From: DAOTXK01 sp034435395
GTDB taxonomy: Bacteria; Chloroflexota; Anaerolineae; Aggregatilineales; Ch27
Direction of reading: 5' to 3'
Assembly: GCA_034435395.1 (NCBI GenBank)
Contig: DAOTXK010000323.1
Span: forward strand, 1-23,918
DNA length: 23,918 bases
Under the pieces are notes generated by a model. It ran no database searches and was not told the DNA's origin. It worked only from the letters and a program-made list of their open reading frames with translations. Each line of letters begins with the position of its first letter. Positions within the stretch are counted from its first letter, which is position 1. Below, piece after piece: positions 8,606 through 14,924 of the stretch. A program made the translations under genes and the position numbers.

Positions 8606-9499
8606 TCAGGACAGAAGACTGAACACCGCCGGATGGGCGTTCAACTGGTAGGCCAGCGCCCGCCACAGTGAGACAATGAAGCCTTCGCGCGCCAGATAAC
8701 CCACCAGCAGGCTGACCAATAGCGGGCTGAGGTCGAGCGGCAAACCGGGAAGAATAACTGCGGCGGCGAAGACGGTCAGCATAAAGGTGGCAGCCTGCAA
8801 CGCCAGAAAGACCATCACCGCCCAGACAAACGCGCTGACCAGGGTCCGGCGATAGACGGGCACCAGCATCCCGACGAGGCTGCCCAATACCACTGCCTGA
8901 ACGTGATCCACATACGACACCACGGACAACACTATGATATCCAGAAAGAGCCGCCAAAACTGCTGGTATGGTTGGGGGGCACTCTGCCTCAAAGCCGTGG
9001 CGATCAAAATCAACAGAAAAATGAGCAGGAGAATCCCAGCAATCAGTTTGCGCAAGAGATCGATCCACCCAAGCGCGTTGTTGCGGTGCAGGCTGGCGGC
9101 ACAGATGGCCCAGTTCGCGCCCAGCGCGCCCGACGGAAAAAGGCAAAGCAGATCGTAAGTGTTGCGTTCCCGTTCTCTGGCAATGGTGACGCTGATGTCG
9201 ATGACCCACACCAGGACATAGGCGCTGCTAAAAAAGAACAGCGCCACGAGAAACAGCCCAGCAATGGGCGATCGCCACCGGAGGGGCAGCGTCCAGATTC
9301 CACAGCACGCCGCCAGACCGGATAGCGGCACTATCCACGCCATATACGATGGGGTTGTCCTGGTAAGGGGCGCTCTCAGCGAGCGCTGAAACAACGGGTG
9401 GGGAGCCGGATGGAGCAGGTGATACCAGAGTACCCAGGTCGTCAGAAGGGAATGGCGAGTAACAATGGTGGAAACGGCGGAACGGAAGGTCTTCCCCAT
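8606..9499 (-). CDS. Polytopic membrane protein, ABC-2 permease-like
   Basis: A 297-residue integral membrane protein with about seven hydrophobic segments. After the first two helices comes IARERERNTYDLLCLFPSGA. This matches the cytoplasmic 'ISREREQGTWELL..TPLS' signature that precedes the core of ABC-2-type exporter permeases. No ATPase gene lies next to it, so a transport function is not certain. ATG 9499 (MGKTFRS) is preferred over the longer frame to 9625; the ribosome-binding site is weak (AGAAG). It lies downstream of the MFS gene on the same strand with a 158-base gap. It converges on the importer operon, with the terminator at 8530-8556 between them. No family member was recognised with certainty. 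Confidence 0.65.
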   Translation of the reverse strand: MGKTFRSAVSTIVTRHSLLTTWVLWYHLLHPAPHPLFQRSLRAPLTRTTPSYMAWIVPLSGLAACCGIWTLPLRWRSPIAGLFLVALFFFSSAYVLVWVIDISVTIARERERNTYDLLCLFPSGALGANWAICAASLHRNNALGWIDLLRKLIAGILLLIFLLILIATALRQSAPQPYQQFWRLFLDIIVLSVVSYVDHVQAVVLGSLVGMLVPVYRRTLVSAFVWAVMVFLALQAATFMLTVFAAAVILPGLPLDLSPLLVSLLVGYLAREGFIVSLWRALAYQLNAHPAVFSLLS

Positions 9500-9657
9500 G
9501 CGCGGTTCTTCTGAGCGGTTTGAATCATGCCCCGTGTTGCACAACCCTGTAGCGCCTGAGAATATATCCTGACGGGACACCGGCTCCCGAAAGCGACCCG
9601 AATGGGCCGATCGGGAAAAAGTCACGATGCGGCCTGTCCGTCGAACAAGTGAGCCGT

Positions 9658-10896
9658 TCAGCCAGCGCGCGAATGCTCCCGGTGCACCTCTCCGGTGCTG
9701 CGCTTCTCCTCAACAAGATAAAAGCCTACCAGGGCCATAACGGCCATCGCCGCCCAAAAAACGAACGGCGACCTCAGGTCAGTCACCGCCAGGCTGTTGC
9801 CCAGAGGAGGCAGGATGAGTCCGCCCAACCCGGAGAAGATCATCACTGTTCCGATGGCCGTTCCTGCATACGTCGCGCCAATACCTTCCAGCTCGATGAT
9901 GGACGCCATGAAGGTGGCCATAAAACCATCCCTAAAAATGCCGGCAGTGATCACGGAGACCCAGACCATAGGCCCACTGACCAGGGATAACAAACCGGTG
10001 CCGGTCGCCGTCAGCAGCGCAGCCGTAACAAGGATCGCTTTCCGCGTACCCAGTTTATCCGACAGCAGAGTGATGGGAATGGCGGAAACCAGGCTGATGC
10101 TATGGAAAGCGGCCAGGGCGCCATCCGCGCTGGCCGTCGACCATCCTGTCTCGCGTAAATAAATAGGCAGGTAGCCCAGCAGGCCCTGAATACACCCTCC
10201 CAACCCCATGATGGCTAACCCCAGAAACCACACGTTCCGGACCCGGACTACCTGCGCGAGCGCCTGGCGGATGGATACCAGGCCGGTATCGCCAGCCGAG
10301 GGCCGGCCTTCACCGGGCGCAGGCCGGGTCATCGCCCAGGGGAGGCTCATCCCCATGGCAATGGCCCCATAGAGGAAGAGCACCTGCCGCCAACCGCCGA
10401 GCCAGGGGGACAACAGAGTGGCGCTGATCATCGATCCCGCCACAAATCCCAGCGCCATCCCCGCCGAGACCACACCATTCGCCAGCCCCAGGCGGCGCCC
10501 TGAAAACCAGAGACCACAAACTTTGTGGACATTCATGGGGATGGCCGGCGTCAACAGCCCATAGAGCAGAACGGTGGCCGACAACGTGCCAAAGTCAGCG
10601 GCCAGTCCCCGCAAGGCACCGGCCATCCCGGCCAGCAGACAGGCAATGGTCAGGACACGTTTGGTGCCATACCGGTCTCCCAGGGAACCACCGACCAGGC
10701 CGGTGAAGATGCCGGCCAGCGAACCCAGGCCCCACACCGCCCCAATCTGGACCAGGCCCAGCCCCAGGTCTTCCGCGATTTCCGGAAAGAGAACGGGCAT
10801 ACACATGGAGGGCATGGCGACCACGAAGGTATGGGTCAGGGCCGCCAGCGTGAGTATGCGCCATTTGTAGTTGGCCTCGACGCTCTTGCCGTTCAT
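9658..10896 (-). CDS. Major facilitator superfamily (MFS) transporter
   Basis: A 12-helix secondary transporter of about 412 residues. The loop between helices 2 and 3 holds motif A (GGSLGDRYGTKRVL), and a second copy of this signature (LLSDKLGTRKAIL) lies in the loop between helices 8 and 9, as expected from the internal duplication of the family. The nitrate/oxalate or hexuronate-like branches show similar layout, but the substrate cannot be named. ATG 10896 is used as start; an in-frame GTG at 10908 adds four residues. Neither has a strong ribosome-binding site. The C-terminus is short and charged. It sits between the ABC-2-like gene and the ferritin-like gene, both on the same strand. Confidence 0.88.
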   Translation of the reverse strand: MNGKSVEANYKWRILTLAALTHTFVVAMPSMCMPVLFPEIAEDLGLGLVQIGAVWGLGSLAGIFTGLVGGSLGDRYGTKRVLTIACLLAGMAGALRGLAADFGTLSATVLLYGLLTPAIPMNVHKVCGLWFSGRRLGLANGVVSAGMALGFVAGSMISATLLSPWLGGWRQVLFLYGAIAMGMSLPWAMTRPAPGEGRPSAGDTGLVSIRQALAQVVRVRNVWFLGLAIMGLGGCIQGLLGYLPIYLRETGWSTASADGALAAFHSISLVSAIPITLLSDKLGTRKAILVTAALLTATGTGLLSLVSGPMVWVSVITAGIFRDGFMATFMASIIELEGIGATYAGTAIGTVMIFSGLGGLILPPLGNSLAVTDLRSPFVFWAAMAVMALVGFYLVEEKRSTGEVHREHSRAG

Positions 10897-11039
10897 AGGC
10901 GGGATCACGCGCTTTCTGACTGCCGCAGGCTCATCGGCGGCGCAGGTTCAGGCTCTCATCCGTATTTCTTTCGACCGCTATCCCAAGGTCCACGTCGCCG
11001 ATCATCTCAACGTTAATCAGGCACTTGAAGCTGCTGGCG

Positions 11040-11456
11040 TTAACCGGCGATTTGTGCAGCACGCTGGGCATTCTCCTCACCAAGCTGGCGCAACGCCCCC
11101 GCTGCCTCGGCCAGCCCGATCTTCTCCGCGGCTTCACGGTAAAAGGCACAGGCGTCAAGTTCCAACCGGCGGGCCTCGTCGGGCGCGAGCGGCGCGCCAG
11201 GGTCCACGGTTTCCAGAAGAGCCAGCTCCTGGCTGAGAGTCAGATCGCGGATAGGCTCCAGGATCATCTCGGTCACCGTCTCGCGACGGAGACGCTCCAG
11301 CCGCCGGAGGCGTTTCCTGCCGCTCCTGGCCAGCGCACGGTAGATTTCCCGCATATCACCGACCTGGTTGGCGCTCTGGATATCATAGCGCTGGGATAGA
11401 TGCGCTTCCAGCTTTATCGCGGCCTGAAAGACCGCGCCAAAAGTTCCCAGTTCCAT
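11040..11456 (-). CDS. Small ferritin-like (rubrerythrin-type) helical protein
   Basis: A 138-residue, mostly helical protein. The N-terminus (MELGTFGAVFQAAIKLEAHL) resembles the first helix of rubrerythrin-like ferritin domains. A basic, Arg/Leu-rich helix follows in the middle. The C-terminal helices carry ELDACAFYREAAEKIG and ALRQLGEENAQR, reminiscent of the E-x(6)-Y and E-E-x-H metal-helix patterns of the family. Several iron ligands look absent (QLGEENAQR has no His in the EExxH position), so oxidase activity is doubtful. ATG 11456 gives the normal family start; a GTG at 11477 in frame would begin inside a strong hairpin. No good ribosome-binding site was seen. Family assignment is from sequence style only. 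Confidence 0.55.
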   Translation of the reverse strand: MELGTFGAVFQAAIKLEAHLSQRYDIQSANQVGDMREIYRALARSGRKRLRRLERLRRETVTEMILEPIRDLTLSQELALLETVDPGAPLAPDEARRLELDACAFYREAAEKIGLAEAAGALRQLGEENAQRAAQIAG

Positions 11457-11463
11457 AGAAATT

Positions 11464-11505
11464 GCGCCAGGGGACACCGGGTTTTAACCCGGTGGGGAAT
11501 GGCGC
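11464..11505. repeat. Long interrupted hairpin upstream of the ferritin-like gene
   Basis: The outer arms GCGCCA (11464-11469) and TGGCGC (11500-11505) enclose inner arms CACCGGGTT (11475-11483) and AACCCGGTG (11486-11494). Symmetric purine-rich internal loops (GGGGA and GGGGAA) separate the two stems. It lies 7 bases upstream of the start codon at 11456, in its 5' untranslated region, and next to the IS200/IS605-like relic. It could be a translation-control hairpin or an element end. Confidence 0.65.
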
Positions 11506-11509
11506 TTAC

Positions 11510-11804
11510 CTCCTTTCACTTGCAGTCCGAGCGAATGTGCGGCACACTTCAGACTAATACGACCGCCCAACATGTTGGGCGCCAACAAGGGACAGCAGGA
11601 TAATAGCCTCAGCCCGCGACCGGTGCGGCTCTTTGACACCCGAGTGTAGGCGGTTGCCCAGAGAAAGCGTTCTGGGCGTAAAGCACCCGACGTACAGAGA
11701 GAGAATCTCCTCTCAGGCCCGGACGGGGCCTTCAGGACGTAACGTGAGCCGTTGGGCTGAGCGTGTCCTGAGAAGCTCCCTGCTTTAGCGGGGAGAGTCG
11801 TCAC
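11510..11804 (+). mobile_element. Relic or non-autonomous IS200/IS605-type element, no transposase gene
   Basis: This stretch between the ferritin-like and mmsA genes holds no credible gene. At its right end a hairpin, CTCCCTGC (11776-11783) with loop TTTA and GCGGGGAG (11788-11795, one G-T pair), is followed by GTCGTCACG. This form (AGAAGC, stem, CTTTAG loop, stem, then a TCAC end) is characteristic of the right end of tnpB-carrying IS200/IS605 elements. Near the left lies a perfect 18-bp palindrome, CGCCCAACATGTTGGGCG (11564-11581). A TTAC tetranucleotide precedes at 11506-11509 and TCAC ends the element, as in IS200/IS605 cleavage sites, though the exact ends are guesses. Neither tnpA nor tnpB is present. 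Confidence 0.5.
11610..11804 (+). ncRNA. Candidate orphan omega-RNA-like (TnpB guide scaffold) sequence
   Basis: A chain of short stems leads to the right-end hairpin: GCCCAGA/TCTGGGC (11656-11662 with 11671-11677), GAGAG/CTCTC (about 11699-11714), AGGCCC/GGGCCT (11715-11720 with 11726-11731) and the terminal CTCCCTGC/GCGGGGAG (11776-11795). In TnpB systems the omega RNA comes from the 3' end of tnpB and the right end, and its guide is the flanking DNA. Here that would begin near 11805. No tnpB is in this window, so it could only work with a protein supplied elsewhere. The 5' limit is approximate. Confidence 0.42.
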
Positions 11805-11921
11805 GGTTAAGGCTGCTCCTCCGCATACCAGGCCATCAGCAACCGCCGCAGCAGGGTGACCGCTCACGACTCATCGACGGTCCCCCGGACGGACCAGAAT
11901 CGGCGCTGGCAACCGGCCCCC

Positions 11922-13376
11922 TCAGAACCAGCGCGTGATCACCACCTTACGCTCGGTGAAAAAGTTGATGGCGTCAAACCCCTGCCCGTGCAGGTCGCCG
12001 AAGAACGAGTCTTTCATCCCCGAAAAGGGGAAGGCTGCCACTGGCGCGGCAATGCCAATATTGATACCGATGTTGCCCGCCAGGACGCGATATTGAAACT
12101 CGCGGGCCCACTTGCCGCTGGCGGTGAAGATCGAAGCGGCATTGCCATAGCGGCTGGTGTGTAACACGTCCAGCGCGCCCTCAAAATCCTCGACCTGCAT
12201 GATGCTCAGCACCGGGCCAAAAATCTCCTCCTGAGCGATGGTCATCTCCGGCGTCACCTGGTCGAAGATGGTCGGCCCCACGAAGTAACCGTCCGGGTAT
12301 CCTTCCACGCTGATCCCGCGTCCATCCAGCAGCAGCCGGGCACCACTGCTCAGACCCTGCTCGATGTAGTTCAGGATGCGGTCACGGGCGGCAGCCGAGA
12401 TCACCGGACCCATCTGGACGCTCTCGTCCAGGCCGTTGCCCACCTTGAGTTTGCTGGCCGCCTCGACAAGATTCTTTTTGAGCGGCTCGGCAATCTCCCC
12501 CACTGCCAGCGCCACCGCCCCGGCCAGGCAGCGCTGCCCGGCGGTCCCAAAGGCGGAGGTCATGATCGCGGCGACGGTGCGGTCCAGCACCGCGTCCGGC
12601 ATCACCACCAGGAAGTTTTTGGCCCCACCCTGGCACTGGGCGCGTTTGCCGTGAGCGGTGGCCGTCTGGTAGACGTGCCTGGCCACGGGGGTGGAGCCGA
12701 CGAACGATACCCCCTTGACAGCCGGGTGCTGCAAAAGCGCCTCCGCCGTCAACCGGTCGCCGTTGACCAGGTTCACGACCCCCGGCGGAAAGTCCGCTTC
12801 ATCGATCAGCTCAAAGAGCCTGGCCTGGCTCAGCGGGCATCGCTCGGAGGGTTTGACGACATAGGTGTTGCCGCAGGCCACGGCATAGGGCACGAACCAG
12901 AACGGCACCATCGCCGGGAAGTTAAACGGCGCGATACACACGAACACACCCAGCGGCTGCCGGAGCGCATACTCGTCGATTCCGGCAGCGACATCTTCCA
13001 GGTTGTAGCCCATCATCAGGTAAGGGATGGCCGCCGCCCCTTCGACGTTTTCGATAGCGCGTCGAACCTCCCCGCGCGCCTCGTCGATGATCTTGCCATG
13101 CTCCTCCACGATGAGGCGGGATAGGTCCTCGAAGTTGTCCTCGATGGCTTCCTTCAGCCGGAACATGGCGCGGGCGCGGCTGTAGGGGGGCGTCTCGCGC
13201 CATTCCGGGAAGGCGGCCTGGGCAGCCTGGACGGCCTGATCGACCTCTTGGGCGTCGGAAAGCGGCACCCGCGCAATCGCCTCCGCGGTGGCGGGGTTGA
13301 TCACGTCCAGCGCGCGATCCGATTCCGAGGGAACCCACTCCCCGTCGATATAATTCTGGATTGTCCTGATGCTCAT
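11922..13376 (-). CDS. mmsA: Methylmalonate-semialdehyde dehydrogenase (CoA-acylating)
   Basis: A CoA-dependent aldehyde dehydrogenase of 484 residues. MmsA/IolA enzymes convert methylmalonate or malonate semialdehyde with CoA and NAD to propionyl- or acetyl-CoA, in valine, beta-alanine and myo-inositol breakdown. Diagnostic features are the catalytic Cys283 in GTAGQRCLAG, and QCQGGAKN (247-254). The latter replaces the Glu-containing ELGGK of ordinary aldehyde dehydrogenases, as expected for an enzyme that hands the acyl group to CoA and not to water. The N-terminal 'NYIDGEWVPSESD' and C-terminal 'FSGMKDSFFGDLHGQG' also match. ATG 13376 has AAGGGGG close upstream. It faces a decayed region with a thiamine-diphosphate-enzyme tail, which suggests it once belonged to a larger catabolic operon. 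Confidence 0.96.
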   Translation of the reverse strand: MSIRTIQNYIDGEWVPSESDRALDVINPATAEAIARVPLSDAQEVDQAVQAAQAAFPEWRETPPYSRARAMFRLKEAIEDNFEDLSRLIVEEHGKIIDEARGEVRRAIENVEGAAAIPYLMMGYNLEDVAAGIDEYALRQPLGVFVCIAPFNFPAMVPFWFVPYAVACGNTYVVKPSERCPLSQARLFELIDEADFPPGVVNLVNGDRLTAEALLQHPAVKGVSFVGSTPVARHVYQTATAHGKRAQCQGGAKNFLVVMPDAVLDRTVAAIMTSAFGTAGQRCLAGAVALAVGEIAEPLKKNLVEAASKLKVGNGLDESVQMGPVISAAARDRILNYIEQGLSSGARLLLDGRGISVEGYPDGYFVGPTIFDQVTPEMTIAQEEIFGPVLSIMQVEDFEGALDVLHTSRYGNAASIFTASGKWAREFQYRVLAGNIGINIGIAAPVAAFPFSGMKDSFFGDLHGQGFDAINFFTERKVVITRWF

Positions 13377-13436
13377 GTTGCCCCCTTCTTTAGAGAACGA
13401 CCCGTGGGACGCAGAACATACAGTGCCGCCAGCATC

Positions 13437-13682
13437 TCAGCCGTCGAAAACGAGCCGCCGACGGGCCAGACGCCGGCCAATCATAACCTCGATGACGGCA
13501 GGACGGCCAGGCTCAAGGCCCGCTTCCGCCGTTGGCGCGATCTCCTCGACCGTCCTGGCGCAGGGTGCTCCTCCGCCAGGAGCCATAAGCCGCCGGTCAC
13601 AGGTGTGGCACGCGACGCTCGCGACGGGGATATTGTACTGCACCCGGAAAATTCGCAAGACCGCCGCCAGATTGCGCGCCAC
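13437..13682 (-). pseudogene. Remnant tail of a thiamine-diphosphate-dependent enzyme
   Basis: A short open frame of 81 codons lies 60 bases upstream of mmsA on the same strand. Its second half, with RTVEEIAPTAEAGLEPGRPA then VIEVMIG, closely follows the C-terminal pattern of thiamine-diphosphate enzymes of the acetolactate-synthase group ('rPEElapALreALasGrPavIeV'). The first half (MARNLAAVLRIF..., with CHTC and a Gly-rich turn) shows no such likeness. The rest of a roughly 550-residue enzyme is missing. The best reading is a 3' gene remnant; a real small Cys-containing protein is less likely. Confidence 0.42.
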
Positions 13683-13684
13683 AC

Positions 13685-13705
13685 GTTCAAAGTGCAGTTT
13701 TGAAC
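13685..13705. promoter_or_regulatory. Operator-like dyad overlapping the -35 box
   Basis: GTTCAAA (13685-13691) and TTTGAAC (13699-13705) form a perfect inverted repeat with a 7-base spacer, 21 bp overall. The right arm contains the -35 hexamer TTGAAC of the promoter that follows. A third related GTTTCAAC lies at 13712-13719. The size and position suit a dimeric repressor site. Confidence 0.45.
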
Positions 13706-13727
13706 TCGGCGCGTTTCAACATATAAT
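13700..13727 (+). promoter_or_regulatory. Strong sigma70-type promoter before the decayed permease genes
   Basis: TTGAAC (13700-13705), 16 bases, then TATAAT (13722-13727). Transcription would start near 13734 and cover a hairpin, the permease stubs and the HAD phosphatase gene. The hairpin arms CTTTGGGCA (13735-13743) and TGCCCAAAG (13768-13776) sit at the very start of the transcript. With the permeases gone, the promoter now mainly serves the phosphatase. Confidence 0.65.
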
Positions 13728-13800
13728 ATGCTGGCTTTGGGCATTTCGCCGTCCGTTCACAGCCAAGTGCCCAAAGTGCTCACGGAGGGGGGGCGACCAG

Positions 13801-13995
13801 TTGCATGAACGAATCCCAAAGAGAGCCTCGTCGCTGCGAAGGCCGTCCGTGACGACCGCTGGCGGTTTCTTCGGCTTCAAAAACGTGAACCTGATCGGGT
13901 CCGCCTCGGCGCAATCGACTTTGCTGCTGATCCTGGTGGCCGCGCTCACCATTATCCAGTTCCGCACGGTGGGCCGGAGGACCTTTTATCAATGA
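13801..13995 (+). pseudogene. Remnant of sugar ABC transporter permease (UgpA/MalF type), ends only
   Basis: Reading to the stop at 13995 gives a tail with FGFKNVNLIGSASAQ followed by STLLLILVAALTIIQFRTVG and RRTFYQ. This matches the last membrane helix and 'LTxxQFRxxxRRvxY' ending of UgpA/MalF-type permeases, normally about 300 residues long. A start in the same frame exists at TTG 13801, with GGAGGGGGGG at 13784-13793, so a 64-codon frame is open. The likeliest history is a deletion joining the first ~15 codons to the last ~50. The stop overlaps the start of the next stub as ATGA (13992-13995), exactly as intact permease pairs do. Confidence 0.6.
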
Positions 13996-14113
13996 GCAGC
14001 ACGACCCTGGCCGCCAAAACGACAAGGGACACCGCTGCCGGGCAGGCCATTCGCCGCTGCTGGTCCTGCAACGCAGCCTGATGGCCGGGTTAAACATGGC
14101 GGACGAAAGTTGA
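13992..14113 (+). pseudogene. Remnant of sugar ABC transporter permease (UgpE/MalG type), ends only
   Basis: ATG 13992 overlaps the preceding stub's stop (ATGA) and opens MSSTTLAAKTTRDTAAGQAI, a plausible N-terminus of a UgpE/MalG-type permease. That frame soon stops. In another frame the sequence just before 14113 reads PLLVLQRSLMAGLNMADES and a TGA, resembling the 'LLFLQRyfvxGLxxGxvK' end of the same family. About 250 central codons are therefore missing, with a frame change at the join (near 14055). The HAD phosphatase gene starts 4 bases after this TGA. Confidence 0.52.
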
Positions 14114-14117
14114 ATGC

Positions 14118-14924
14118 ATGACCGCCGACCTCTCCCAGCTGTCAACCGTCCGCGGCTTCCTGCTGGATATGGACGGCACCTTTTATCTCAGCGATCACCT
14201 GCTGCCCGGCGCGGCGGACTTCCTGGCTTACACGGCGCGGGCGGGGATGCCGGTGTTATTCCTGACCAACAACTCGTCCAAGGATCGGGAGGCTTACGTC
14301 CGCCAGATGGCCGCGCTGGGGGTCGCCGTGCCGCCATGGCAAATCCTGACCTCCGGCGAGGCGACGGCGCTTTACCTGCAACCGATCGCCCCGGACGCCC
14401 GGCTGGCGGTCTTTGGCACGCCGGAACTGGAAGCGGAGTTCCTCAGCCATGGCTTTGCCCTGGACATGGAGAATCCCACCCACGTCGTGCTCGGCTTTGA
14501 TACGACCATCGACTACGCCAAACTGACGCGCCTGTGCAACCTGGTGCGGGATGGCCTGCCGTACATCGCCACTCACCCGGATTATAACTGCCCGGTGGCC
14601 GGGGGCTTCATCCCCGACATCGGCGCGATCATGGCCTTTGTCAAGGCGTCCACCGGGCGGGAGGCCGATCTCATCATTGGCAAGCCCAACCGTCACATCG
14701 TCGACCTGGCAGCGGCGCGGGTTGGGCTGCCGCTGGAAGCGCTGTGTATGGTCGGGGACCGGCTGTACACCGACATCGCCATGGGCCAGCATGCGCCCAT
14801 CCAGACCGCCCTCGTCCTGAGCGGCGAAACCAAACGCGAAGACCTGGCCGGCAGCCCCTTCCAGCCGGACTACATTTTCGAAAACCTGGCCGACCTGACG
14901 GCGCATCTGAAAGCGGTCCGTTAG
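14118..14924 (+). CDS. HAD-superfamily IIA phosphatase, NagD-like
   Basis: A 268-residue sugar-phosphate or phosphoglycolate/glycerol-phosphate-type phosphatase. HAD motif I is DMDGT (Asp17 nucleophile, Asp19 acid/base), motif II TNNSS (51-55), motif III Lys190 in IIGKPN and motif IV GDRLYTD (214-220). The C2-type cap lies between motifs II and III, as in NagD. Such phosphatases are often encoded next to UgpA/UgpE-type sugar permeases, and here the gene directly follows the remains of that pair. ATG 14118 is used; an ATG at 14114 is out of frame. Ribosome binding is weak, which fits past translational coupling. It converges on the SGNH gene, and their stop codons overlap at 14921-14924. The natural substrate is unknown. 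Confidence 0.92.
   Translation: MTADLSQLSTVRGFLLDMDGTFYLSDHLLPGAADFLAYTARAGMPVLFLTNNSSKDREAYVRQMAALGVAVPPWQILTSGEATALYLQPIAPDARLAVFGTPELEAEFLSHGFALDMENPTHVVLGFDTTIDYAKLTRLCNLVRDGLPYIATHPDYNCPVAGGFIPDIGAIMAFVKASTGREADLIIGKPNRHIVDLAAARVGLPLEALCMVGDRLYTDIAMGQHAPIQTALVLSGETKREDLAGSPFQPDYIFENLADLTAHLKAVR

Noticed and set aside
8538..9209. A second minus-strand frame within the ABC-2-like gene
   Set aside because: It is out of frame with the hydrophobic protein, lacks membrane segments and crosses the terminator.
10931..11158. A 75-codon minus-strand frame ending INVEMIGDVDLGIAVERNTD...
   Set aside because: The tail looks protein-like but overlaps the end of the ferritin-like gene in another frame; no family was recognised, so it is not called.
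11484..11867. A 127-codon minus-strand frame across the IS-like relic
   Set aside because: It runs antisense through palindromes and stems, is rich in Gly/Ser/Arg and has no domain likeness.
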